From NCBI GenBank assembly GCA_932521025.1, contig OW051468.1:1426064-1490063 (forward strand): a DNA stretch of 64,000 nt, read 5' to 3'. The notes under the pieces are model-generated. The model worked only from the letters and a program-made list of their open reading frames with translations. It had not been told where the DNA came from and searched no databases. Made by a program: the position numbers and the translations under genes. This document shows, piece after piece, positions 10,413 to 22,059 of the stretch; positions within the stretch are counted from its first letter, which is position 1, and each line of letters starts with the position of its first letter. Source of the DNA: Oscheius onirici. Its lineage: Eukaryota; Nematoda; Chromadorea; Rhabditida; Rhabditidae.

Positions 10413-13400
10413 ATGTATCTATTGTCAATACTGGTCTTTCTCCCCATAGCTGGTTGGCTTTCATATAATTTTCTCTGTAACCTCATTTTTAGGACTATGC
10501 CTTAATAATTTCATCGACAATTTCGAAACACTCAACTACAACACGAGGTCGACGTCCAATTTGAGGCGCAAGAGGTCGGCCGGCTACTCGGAGCCGGTCA
10601 AATTGAAATTCAAGGCCTATAACAAGTTGGTTTTCTTTCCTTCCTTGCTCTAACTGGTATTTCAGGACCTTCGACCTCAAACTGCAACCGCTGGAAGAAG
10701 AAAACAGCCCCTTCCACTTCGATCACATGCTCGACGTCGACGGACAATATGCGGATGTCCAGCCACATCTCTTTCTCTACGAAGGACATGCGAACGGTTA
10801 GTTGCTTCTTTGTCTTGCTATCACTTAATCTGCCTTTCTGACCTCAAAGCCATCTTTCAGACGACCCCTACTCGCGAGTGTACGGCTCCATCATCGACGG
10901 CGTCTTCGACGGTCACATACACACATCCGATGGCCATTCCTATTCCGTGGACCGCGTCAGCAAGTACTTCCCGATGGGCGAACGACCAAGTCAATATCAT
11001 AGCGTCATCTACCATGACGACGAGATCAATCACGCCAAATTCAGAGCCAAGAGGTGGGTGTGATCGTTTTATTTCTGTATATTGTTGTGTAATCGGAGGT
11101 ATGAGAAGGTTGGGCTGGATAGAACGACTAAGCTGGGCGAGATGGGGAGTAGCCCAGAATGTGGCCATATTGATGGCGTAGGTCCCAGTCTGGCTGATGC
11201 GATTTCCGAGGCTGTTCAAGCCTATAGTGGCTTCGTACTGACTTGGTCAGTTACGTCTAACGAAATGGTATGTCAGTCTTGGTTTGTAAGCACATCGCGC
11301 CTGATATACCGATTTTGTTTCGTCAAAGGACAAGTAACGCCTCCCACAACACAGGGTGATCAGTTATGGAACCTCATAGCTCACAATCCTGCTGTTGCCC
11401 TATACTGACCTGATCATTGAAAGCAATCGATGAAGACTGTAGAAGGCCCGGTTTATATGCACCTGGAAGTCCCCTGGATGCTTGACCTGGGGTAGGCTAT
11501 CCCTATTTGAGAAGATCATAATAAGTTGTTCAGGCTAGATTTGGACCGAACGTATGATTTGGCCATTTAGATTTAGCTCCAAGCAGCTGTCTGAGGTTAC
11601 GGTAAAGATCAGGGGTGGTCTAATCACCGTCGCAGTCTGTGGTGTCGTGTGTTTAGTGTGTCTCTGGTGTCTTGTACAAGCCCTGAGTCTTTTATTTTCC
11701 TAACATGACCCATATCTATGCCCATTTTGAATCTAAACGTCTCAAAGGCTGTAAATCTCATAAAACTGGATAATCCGTCAATTTTCAGAAGTGCCGAATC
11801 TCATTCGAGTCCAAGCTGCGCCCTCGACGACCATGTGAAACGGAACATGGAGCGCATACAGCGGTCGGTCGAGCAGCCTCTCGACGAGTACACGAACTAT
11901 ATGACGATGCACGGACGTCAGAAGCGAGCAGCCCGGGACCAGAAGGGACTCTACAACGTGAGGACGTGCTCCCTCTACCTGCAAGCAGATCACAAGCTCT
12001 ACGAGCACATCAAGAAAAAGGAGGGCAACAACGACCCGATACGAACGCGAGAAGAGATTGTCAGCCTATTCTACAATCACATCAAGGCCGTCAACGAGAT
12101 CTACGAGGGAACGGACTTCAACGGCATCAAAGGGCTGCACTTTGTCATCCAGAGGACATCGGCACGTTCTTTATTTCCCCTGAAAATTGAAATGGGCGCC
12201 GTCACAAAAAGACAGCGAGGAAGTTAGACTATTGTTGCGACCACAGACAGGACAGTTAGACGCCACTTCTAAGGCTGTCTAACTGTCTTGTCTGTCGCCA
12301 CAACAAGATCGCTATATAATTGCCTGGTTTGTGGCCACAGCAGAATGGCTGTGTATTCGTGGCTGGACCCAGATAATTGGTCGTTCGCTAATTTTTCTCA
12401 TCCAATTTCTTCCAGATTTTCACCCCCGATACGTGTGACCGCGGCAAGCCGAAGGACGGCTTCGAGAACCCCTTCTGCGAGGAGAATGTGGATGTCTCGA
12501 ACTTTCTGAACCTCAACTCCCAGCGCAATCACTCGGCCTTCTGTCTGGCCTATGCCCTGACGTTCCGCGACTTTGTCGGCGGAACGCTGGGCCTTGCTTG
12601 GGTCGCCAGTCCACAGTTCAGTGAGTTTTTCTTCATTTTTTTCTTGTACGACTTCCAGAAGCTTCTCTAATCGATAAACTTTCAGATACGGCCGGAGGCA
12701 TCTGCCAAGTCTACCAGCGCTACAACGAGGGCTCCCGCGGTTGGGTCTACCGCTCTCTCAACACCGGCATCGTCACCCTGGTCAACTATGGAAATCGCGT
12801 CCCGACACGAGTCAGCCAGCTGACGCTGGCGCACGAAATCGGCCACAATTTTGGATCCCCTCACGACTTTCCCCTAGGTTCGTTTTTGTCCCAATTTCCT
12901 CTTAAAAAGCGTGTTTGCAGAATGCCAGCCTGGCTTGCCGGACGGCAACTTTATCATGTTCGCCTCAGCCACGTCCGGAGACAAGCCCAACAACGCCAAA
13001 TTCTCGCAATGCTCGATTAACAACATTTCAAGCGTGCTGAACGTCGTCCTGCAGCAAGTGCCCGTCGATCCGACCCGAAACGCCGTCACGACGCTGGCCA
13101 AGCGGAACTGCTTCCAGGAGAGAACATCGGCCTTCTGCGGCAATCAGATATTCGAGGCTGGCAGCGAGGAATGCGACTGCGGATTCAGTCAGGCCGACTG
13201 CGATCAGATGGGCGACAAGTGCTGTGTACCGCACGAAGCGGGCAGGAATGGAGGCGGACCGGGACCGTGCAAGCGCAAAATCGGAGCCCGTTGCTCACCG
13301 TCCGAGGGCTACTGCTGCAATCCCGATTCATGCGGCCTTCATTCGGCCTATGAGGCTAAGGTCTGCAGAATGGTGAGTCTTTTGTCTATTTTCTCAAGTA

Positions 13401-14808
13401 AATTGCCCAAATTTAGGAATCCGAGTGCAGCGAGGCCCAGATATGCGACGGACTCTCGGCCCAGTGTCCAGGATCGGCTGCGAAGCCGGACGGTCTGCCA
13501 TGCCAGGACAGCACAAAAGTCTGTGCCAGTGGCAGCTGCAATGGATCAATCTGCGAGCTCGTCGGTCTCAAGGACTGCTTCTTGACCGAGGGAAAACCCG
13601 AAGAGCTGTGCTTCTTAGCGTGTCTCAAGGATGGAAGTGAGTTTCTTGAGGTTTTAGGCCTTAAAATTGGGTAACAAGGGAGCTGGTAATTTCTCAGCTG
13701 TCTAACTGTCGTAGCTAACACAATTGACCAACGCAATTGATTGTTTTAGTAGCCACAACTAAGCTGGCTGTCTAACTGTTTTGGTTGTGGCCACTTCGAT
13801 TTTGCCACTCTAAACTTGCTTTTCACCACATTTTCTAGCTAATTCCGCAATTTTCAGAATGTACCTCGAGTGTCAACCTGCCGGAATTCTCTCCCAATCG
13901 GACCAACTTTATCCAGAGCAACCGAAGAGGACACAGCGGCCTCGTGCTTCATCCCGGCTCTCCCTGCAACAACTACAAGGGCTACTGCGACATTTTCCGC
14001 AAGTGCCGAAGCGTCGACGCCAACGGACCGCTAGCCCGGCTGAAGAATCTTCTTTTCGACAAGAGGACGATAGAGACCGTCTCTCAATGGGTCCAGGTAT
14101 GCTTTTTTCATGTTGTAGCCAAAAATTCGAATTTTAGGAGCATTGGTGGGTCGTGGTCATAGCCGGCCTCATTCTGCTTATCGTGATGAGCCTTTTCGTC
14201 AAATGCTGTGCCGTTCACACACCATCGACAAATCCAAACAAGCCGGCAGCTCTCAACTTTTACCAGACTCTGACAAGGCCATCTACTCTCATCGTGAGTG
14301 TTTTCACTTGATTCGTTTTGCACTGGGAAATGCTGTAGCCCTTATCTAGACGATGTTTTAGTTGCATAACTTGGCTGAGTATCCGACGGTTTCTTGTAGA
14401 TCTCGTAACGAAAAATGAGAGTCAGTATTGTCCAAAAAACACTGTCAAACTAGATAATTCTCCCATTTTCAGAGACAGCGGCGACAGCGACATCGTTCAG
14501 CAGCTCCGGCAAGCAACGGTGCCACTCCTGCCGGTCGTCCTGCCGCAGCAGCCGGCGGAAACTCTCGCAGCAACAACGTCCGTCCGACAGCTCCGCCAAT
14601 GAGTCCGCCGCCGATTCCACTGATTCCCGTCACGACTTCAACAGCCCAGGTCATCGTCGTCGAGCCGCCGCCTCCCTATACACCGTCAGCTGATCCGGCT
14701 GCAGCAATGGGTGGACCGCCTCGTGGACATCGGAAGAACAAGCGCCAGACGACGTCGGACAGTCAACAGCAGCCGAAGCCGAGCTCCCGCTCCTCAAAAC
14801 CCAAGTAA
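10413..14808 (+). CDS. sup-17: ADAM10-type transmembrane metalloprotease (SUP-17/Kuzbanian family)
   Basis: Twelve exons (10413-10452, 10493-10625, 10666-10796, 10861-11053, 11789-12161, 12416-12620, 12686-12877, 12921-13372, 13417-13636, 13858-14096, 14138-14293, 14473-14808) give 889 residues with consistent phases. It has a signal peptide ([14 protein letters not shown]), a prodomain with [10 protein letters not shown], a furin site RQKR at 209-212, and a zinc site [12 protein letters not shown] at 408-419. A disintegrin/cysteine-rich region follows, then one transmembrane helix near 729-747 ([19 protein letters not shown]) and a proline-rich tail with PPPPYTP. ADAM10 enzymes shed ectodomains, notably Notch receptors, at the cell surface. 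Exon 5 seems to end at a GC donor (GCACGT). The 3' end is duplicated in inverted form at 5.5-6.3 kb. Confidence 0.96.
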
Positions 14809-15121
14809 TTTTCCCTCTTTTTCTGCCTCAAAAACTCTGTGATGCGTGTCATTCCATTTCACTTAGGTCCCGCAGTTTTGTCACATCCACTCATATTTTA
14901 GCCAAAAAGCACCCAAAACGGTCCCTTTTGATGTATAATCCCTTTTTGAATCTCATACTCCCGAGTATCTACAGTATCCCCAAATTCTATTACGGTGTCT
15001 GACTTTCCCTCTTCTTTTCCCGCCAAAAAGGGTCTTCGAACGAAATTTGTCGTGTTTTAGCCCGCCTTGTACTTTGTCACGTTCTTTCATTTCCCCTAAG
15101 CTATTATACGACATTTTGTAT

Positions 15122-15127
15122 AATAAA
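15122..15127 (+). terminator. AATAAA poly(A) signal downstream of ADAM10
   Basis: The first AATAAA after the ADAM10 stop codon, about 315 bp downstream. The inverted duplication extends about 40 bp past this site and so includes the whole 3' UTR. Confidence 0.45.
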
Positions 15128-15169
15128 CGTGTGCTTTTCGAGAAAAGGTGTACAAGTGTTCCTCCGTAG

Positions 15170-18050
15170 TCTATTTGACGAGATCGTTCTCACACAAGTG
15201 ATCGCCCCTCTCGAGATGGGGGAAGAGAGTGGTGAACGATCAGCTGCCCTACACCGAGAAGAGAGGATGATGTTTCCCAGGTTTCTGCAAATAGTTGGAG
15301 GTCAGTTTTTCTTCGTTCTTTCAGCCTATTTACACTTCTCTGTTATTTTTCCGTGTCGGATTGAAAAGGTTTGGAGAAAAGGCCATCAAAAGATCAGAGT
15401 GCTCTGATAAAGGGATTAGATCAAGGGAGGGGGAACTGTTGATAGGCCTTCTAGCTCCTGTTATGACATGCTTGCTTCTCCATCTCTTGATTTCTTCGGA
15501 ATGTTCTAAACCGTCACAAAAGTGGCTTTTTGGTCATTTTTGCCCGTCTTTCATGTCAAGAAAGTGCCAGTTTCCTACCAGAATATACCAGAAAGTTTCT
15601 TCTACTTTTCAAATTAGCAAGATATGTGAGCCGATTTCTGTGAGTATTCTTCCTTTGTTTGTACATATTTTATGTTTTGTTCTTTGAAAAACGAGGCCGC
15701 TACCTTTAGAACTTGAAAGAGACGATCAGAAGAAGGAATACAAAATATTGTTTGAGCCAAAACGGATATAGACTTCGGATATGATCTAAAGAGACTTTCA
15801 TGATACATATGTACTCACATTCTGGAGATGGTCTAAACACTGGAATCAGATAGAACTTTTCCGTCTTCAGAAGCTTCTGACGTTCAAAATCTGATCTGTT
15901 TTCTCTAGATAACTACCTCCCCTCTGTTCTTGACTCTCATCCTGTTTCTCTCACTCTAATAAAAACTCTACCATGCTCTTGTCTTTCATTAATCTAGAAA
16001 ACAGTGACACGGCTCATTGTTCTCCATTCTCTGCGCTCGATATGGCTAAACCACTACAGTCCCATAGTTCTTCCAGCCTTTCTGAAGCCTATTTTAATTT
16101 TACTGTCCTTGACTATATGATTTAGCTCCATACAATTGGATACTCGGCGAACAAAAGTCGAAGCTGCACATCTGAACGTCAAATTCTCCAAACTTTTGCA
16201 TAGCAAAGCAAGTCTCGATTCGAAAACCGAGGGAATTCCCTCCTCTTCTTTCTGAACAGACCACAACCAGACTTCCTTTTCCGATACGTTTTCACATGTT
16301 CTCTGACCAAAAATTCATTTATTTGAAACTAGCCTCTCTGTCTCTCTTCTCAACCCTCTGAAAAATGTCTACTAGACAGTGTCCTTGTCCTGTCCCTCTC
16401 TCTTGATAAATGGCCTTGTTTTGATCATGTCCTCTGCATAAGCGAAGCCCTTTCGATGTTGTCTCTCTGTTCCAAATCTGATTTTGCCACCTGGTCGGGT
16501 GTTGTTTTCGGGATTGTTTTTCCCCTCTCTCCCTCATCGAATATTCTACCATTCTTGTTAGTCTCTCTCTCTCTCTCTTTGCAATCCTAACCTCTCTTTC
16601 CCATCAGATTGGCCAATTAATCCTACGAGGAGACAGGGGGCTCCTCTCCGGTTTCAGAGAGCAGCTCTCTCATTTCCCTGTTGACTCGACAGATTTGTTG
16701 GGTTGCCTATCAGTAGCCGGTGCCGGTCTTTCTACTGTCTCTCAGCCTCTCTATTGTACTCATTATCTTACTGTTTCTCAGTCTCTTACTCTCTAAATCG
16801 TTTAGTCTCTCACACCACTGTCTCTGCTTCCTCATGTCTTTCAGTCCCTTAGTCCCTCTACTGTTCTCCCTTTCTTACTGTTCCTCACTCACTCCCTTTT
16901 CTCTACTGTCTCTGTCTCATTGTCAGTCATTCTCACTTTTCTCTGTCTCTTAGTCCCTCAGTCTCTCACGGTTTATCTCACTCTCTTACTATTTCTGTCC
17001 CTCTCTCTATCTCTGACACTGAGTCTGACAGTCTCTATGTCTCTTCACTAATTCTGTCTCTCTGTCTCTCTACCCAAACTCTCTAGACGAAAGGGCCTCC
17101 CTAATCAGTCATTTCGGAACCATTTGACCTCTCGCGTCATAGTAAACAAGAACTATGGTTCTTTTGACCGTAAGCGGATGGCTTCCCTTCAAATCTCCCG
17201 TTCAAGCAGAAGAATGTTTTCGAATAAACAAGTACAGTGTTTAACTCTTGCTTCACTAGATTATTTTTAGCCATCCGCCTCTCTCTTTTTTCACATTGAC
17301 TAATCCGGGAACGGCGAGTGAGGGAAAGTAATGGCCAAAACAACAGACAGTTGTAATTATTCTCCATTGTATTTTTAGCTCAAAATGAAAATGTTGAAAA
17401 CTTCCGCATGATTGAAGACTATTTTGTAAGAGGCCAAAAGTCAAAGAACCTTCTAGTCCGTTCTGTTGACACAGTACAATTTTCAAATCTTCTGTACGTT
17501 TCAGTAGGTAGGAAGAAGATGGCTTGACAGGGACAGGGACACCGATCCCCCAAAACCTCCCACCCCCCACTTGTCTTCTGTCCTCACGACCCTACGTCAT
17601 CGTCTGTTCTCTCCATCTCCACTTCTCTTTGATCCCCATTCCCACGGTGTCAATTCGTCCAGCTGTTTGTTTTGCAGCAGACGGATCTCTTTCCTCTCCC
17701 CACTCAACCCATTCTAATCACAGGGTCAAAGCCATTTCGACGAAGACGTTAAAAAGTGTCCCGAAGTTGTGAAGCCGGCCATTAACACCTTATCTCACAG
17801 CTCGTTAAACACGGCTGTTTTCGGGCAGGAAATCTTTTCAGTACGCTCCTGACCACAGTGACTCAGTCTCTCGAATCGGTCTTTTGTGTCTGTTGGCGGT
17901 CGTGCTTTTGAGTCGACCTGTGATACTACCCCTCTGTCGCGCAGGAGATTAGCGTTGTTGATCTTCGTGTACCCAATGTTCCTTCCAGTGTCTAATTGAC
18001 TGTTCACTTTCTCTCAGTCTCTCAGACTCTGTTCTAGACCATTCATTATC
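15170..18050. other. gene-free CT-rich spacer
   Basis: Between the ADAM10 3' end and the last ACSF2 exon I see no exon with a credible protein. 16560-17080 is dominated by CTCTGTC/CTCTCAGTC microsatellite-like DNA, and GGGACAGGGACA units appear at 17528. Confidence 0.55.
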
Positions 18051-18052
18051 TA

Positions 18053-21000
18053 TTATGCATTGAAATGAGACTGTATCCTTTCCAGCCCAAGAATCTTCTT
18101 TGACATTTCCCTCAGCTCATACTTTTTGACCTAAATTTTTCTGGTAACCAGAACTGAACATCAAACTACCTTTCCAGTAGCTGTCAGAGGAAAGTCTTCT
18201 TCGTTTTTGATCAGTATATAGGCTGGCACTTTGTATCCCGTAATCTTATCTTTACAGTCATTTTTGATCCTCTCCTCTGTGATTCCTTCTTCCATTCCTG
18301 GTTGTAGCCGGACCCAGGCACATACGGCTTCTCCCAGTCGATCGTCTGGGACACCGATTACGTGAGCGTCGGCTAAAAGGTGATGATCGGAGGGACAGAG
18401 GGACAGAGGGACAGAGACTCAGAAAGACAGAGAGTCAGAGGGACAGAGAAAGACACAGAGACAGAGAGTCAGACTCTTACCTATATACGGTAACGTGAAG
18501 AGAAACTGTTCAATCTCTGTCGGGAAGATGTTTTCTCCTCCTCTGATTATCATCTCTTTGCTTCTTCCTACAATACAAATTGAGCCGTCCTCGTTCATTG
18601 AAGCTGTGTCTCTGAACTAGCTGATATCTCTCTAGTAGACTCTCTTGACTACCCTGTGTGGTACCATCGATCCGGAGTAATCTCCTTCTTCGTCTTCTCT
18701 TCGTCTCCCCAGTACCCTCTCATGACCATGTAGCCTCTGGATATGAGCTCGCCTTGACTTCCTCTGGGGAGAACTTTTCCCTGCTTGTCCACAATGGCAA
18801 TCTTAAAATTTTTAGTTACAGTAAGACAGTGACTGTACTCTCTCATTCTCAGAGCTCCTATGCTCTCGCTTCTCCCATCTCGTCATGTACTCTCTTACAG
18901 TTCCAGATCAGTTTTTGTACTCTCTCAGTCCCTGAGAAGAATTTTCGATACTCTCTAGCTCCCACAGTTCCAGACTTTCTCACTCTAACAGTTCCAGACT
19001 AAAGTCTCAGTACTCTCTCAGTCCTCCAGTTCCAGATCAATTCCTTTGTACTCTCCCAGTCAGACACTCACAGTACTACAGTAATCAGTACTCTCTCAGT
19101 GCTACTGTAATCAGTATTCTTCCACTACTACAGTAAAAGGAGAGTGTCTCGGTCAGGTGAATACCGAATAAACAGTCTTTTTTAAATACACTGCAGCAGT
19201 CAGTACTCTCTCATTGTCAGTGCTACAGTAATCAGTACTAGTACTCTCTCACTGATCAGTACTAGTAATCTCTTTCAGTCTCGGACCAGACACTTTCCTA
19301 TAGGTCCAGACTCTCTCACAATTCTGGTCATGTACTCTCTTACTGTTACATGTACTATGGATTGTTAATTAAGAAGAGAGCTCGACCGTAACCCATTTGT
19401 TTCCGCGCGAGACCCTTATAATATGGAAACATAGGATACTCAGCCAAGTTTTCTGTTGTTATTCCGGTCTCCCAGCGAATTAAATAGGTTACGGTCGAGC
19501 TCTCTTTTTTTTTGAACAAACCATGTACCCTCTTACTGTTACAGTTCCAGTCCAGTTCAGAACCCACTGTGCCCTCATATTCCTACAGTTCTAAGCCAAT
19601 ATCTGTCTCTCTCTCTCCCTCTAACAGTTCCAGACTACGGTTCTTGTACTCTCTTACTCTAACAGCCTCAGTATAGATCCCTTGTACGCTCTCCCTCCGA
19701 ACCCTACCGTACCCCCTGTCTCTCTCCCCCTTCCAAAAACTGTACTCACCTCCGTATTTGGCATGATATACCCGACATTCCTGACTCTCTGAGCCTGGTC
19801 CTCATTCAGCATAGTCATCGTAATGACCGGACTGAGTTCAGTGCTCCCATAGCAGATATAAAGTTCCCTCATATTCAGATCTCTCTGCATATGCTCACAG
19901 AGAGCCTGAGGACACGGTGCTCCGGCTATATACCCTCCAGTAATGGTCGAAACGTCGTGTTTCTTCAAATCGGGCGAGGCTAGCATGTCGATGAACATGG
20001 TAGGGGTTCCGAAGATGAAATTGCACTTTTCTTCCTCGATCGATTTGATGACTTGGTCGATTTGAAAATTTATGGCGGGAAAGACGCAAGTCTGCTTGTG
20101 GACTGCGGCGTTGAGGGTGCCCATCATGCAGCCGAAGGCGTGGTAGAGCGGATTGGGAATGCAGATAATCTTATTCTAAAATTTTGGGGTTACGGTAGTT
20201 TTTTTTTTGAATTATGGTTCCGTCTTGAATCCGTCTTGAAACAGGCTTACAATCACATATTTTCATTTTTTAGATTACTGTAGTTGCGTCACGTACTGCA
20301 TTGACGCGCAACTTTCGCCGAAGCTCCGAGCGCAGTTTTATCACCCAAGAAAGGACTTTTTTGATTTTTGATATTCTGCAAAGTTGTAGATTTTTATCTG
20401 GGCTACAACTTCACAGAACATCAAAATGCGAGATTTTGTGTTTTTCAGTGAGAAAATGAGGTTCCGCGCGCCGAATCTGTAATAAGAAGTCAGGCAGACA
20501 GATTGGGCGGGAGAAAGAAATAGTCAGGATAATCGTGGCGGGACCAATAAGGTCTAGAATCAGTGAAGACTGTACTATTTAGGAGCCAAAGAACTGGAAA
20601 AATTTGGGTCTCGTCACGAATTCCCGTACTCTTCGTTTTCCAGTACATGTTACAGACTGTTGAGAGACAGTCTCCCTTTCATAAAAGTACAGTAACCCTA
20701 CCTCTCTGTCCCAGCCGCTCCTCTGACCAGTAAAGTATGCATTATTGACAATATTATGATGAGTAAGAGTAGCCGCTTTGGGATAGCCTGTCGTTCCACT
20801 GGTATATTGTATGTTGATGGGTTCATCCGGTAGCACCCTCTTTTCGACCTCATCCAGTTCCCGGTAGGCTTCACTTCCGGCTCCTTCCCAGATGTCGGAG
20901 AAATTCCAAGCTCCTCTGGAAACTGTCAGTGCCACTTTTACTGCCTCACCTGACTGGTTGGTCATTGCCCCAGACTATGATGTGCTCCAGTTCTGGGAGA

Positions 21001-21111
21001 TCCTTACTGTTCAGAAAACCGTGTCCAGGCTTGGAGGAAGCTACTGATGGACAGATCTTAACAGTTCTTGAGAGACAGAGAGAGACTCTTTGAACTGGGA
21101 CGGTATCTTTA

Positions 21112-21142
<31 letters not shown>

Positions 21143-22037
21143 AAAACTTGAGTTTTTGGAAGTCGGCGGGAGAAATTCCTGCTCTCGTTTGCATTTTCCA
21201 ACTTTGTCCCAGAGAACAATGTTGTAGCCCTGATCAAGCTCTACGACTTAACAGAACATTCTAAGGCGTGAAAATGATGTTATCACTATGAAAAATGACT
21301 TTTGCCTTGGTTGACAAGTTTGAATTAGAATCACTTTTTCACAGTGGGAACAGCATTTTCACGCTTCACAATATTTTGCAAAGTTGTAGCACTTGATCAG
21401 GGCTACAACTTTGCTTACTGGGAAAGGCTGAAAAAGGCAAACGAGAGTCGGAAAATTTAAATTTCCCACCGCCGCCCCCAGAAATCCAAGTTTCATAAAG
21501 AAACCTGCCCCTTTAAACTCACATCATTGATTAGTGACATGTAGTTGTTCTTTTTGAACTGTTTGGGAGTGATCAGTGCTCTGACACCCACAGTCCTCAG
21601 AGCATACTGTAGTTCTCTGGACTTGTAGGCTGGATTTATGTTGACTTGGATCATTCCAGCCATAGCTGTACCAAACTGACAGACTGTCCATTCGTAGTAG
21701 TTGTGACCTGGAAAGTTACTGGGCCAGTGAGACAGAAAGCCAGTGAGACAGAAGCTCACCCCATACTCCTATCCTGTCACCTTTTCTCAATCCCAGAGAA
21801 ATTAGACCAGCGGCAAACTTTCTCGCATCTTCATGGACTTGTTTGAAAGTTTTCCGAAAGTTCTGTTGTTTGAAGATGAGAAATTCCTTGTCCGGCTTTT
21901 TCTCTACTGCTTTGGTCAGAGTTTCTCCCACTGTCTAAAAAAAAGTTGGCCTCTTTATGAAAGGAAAAGGACTCACATGAAATTTCAAAGGCTGATTCGT
22001 TGCTCCATGTTCGTAGCTCAGTTTGGTTTTGGTACGT
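18053..22037 (-). CDS. acyl-CoA synthetase, ACSF2 type (5' end not resolved)
   Basis: Ten minus-strand exons (22037-21977, 21934-21760, 21707-21523, 21056-20950, 20915-20702, 20175-19750, 18801-18653, 18611-18481, 18372-18170, 18130-18053) join in phase to about 576 residues. The AMP-binding signature is [20 protein letters not shown]. Further motifs are [51 protein letters not shown] and the C-terminal lysine loop [16 protein letters not shown]. Order and wording follow the medium-chain acyl-CoA synthetase ACSF2, which activates fatty acids with ATP and CoA in mitochondria. The exon before 22037, expected to carry the start and transit peptide, is not clear. Two acceptors read TTAAG rather than TTCAG. 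The introns at 21057-21522 and 18802-19749 hold MITE-type elements. Confidence 0.93.
19364..19516. mobile_element. palindromic MITE-type element in ACSF2 intron
   Basis: Inverted ends around AGAGAGCTCGACCGTAACC (19373) and GGTTACGGTCGAGCTCTC (19487). The interior carries GATACTCAGCCAA, a phrase shared with the palindromic elements at 31.8, 38.7 and 57.2 kb. Confidence 0.6.
20335..20470. repeat. short palindromic element (AAAGTTGTAG family)
   Basis: Inverted halves around TTCTGCAAAGTTGTAGA and GGCTACAACTTCACAGAA within an ACSF2 intron. The same core recurs at 21.2, 41.2, 47.7, 48.5 and 50.5 kb. Confidence 0.6.
21097..21511. mobile_element. about 415-bp inverted-repeat element in ACSF2 intron
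   Basis: It starts CGGTATCTTTACCCCCC and ends TAAAGAAACCTGCCCC. The interior is a long imperfect palindrome (TCGTTTGCATTTTCC against AAGGCAAACGAGAG, and GTTATCACTATGAAAAA against TTTTTCACAGTGGGAAC). A second full-length member lies at 48410-48822. It fills almost the whole intron 21057-21522. Confidence 0.7.
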
Positions 22038-22059
22038 CTGGAAAAGTCAAGGGAAGTGT

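Noticed and set aside
10810-11408. Open frames of more than 100 codons overlapping ADAM10 exon 4 and intron 4
   Set aside because: They are shadow frames of the coding exon running into the intron.
21107-21134. Poly-C followed by poly-A as a possible regulatory tract
   Set aside because: The same poly-C/poly-A or poly-G run occurs at the ends of the second element copy at 48.8 kb, so it belongs to the mobile element.
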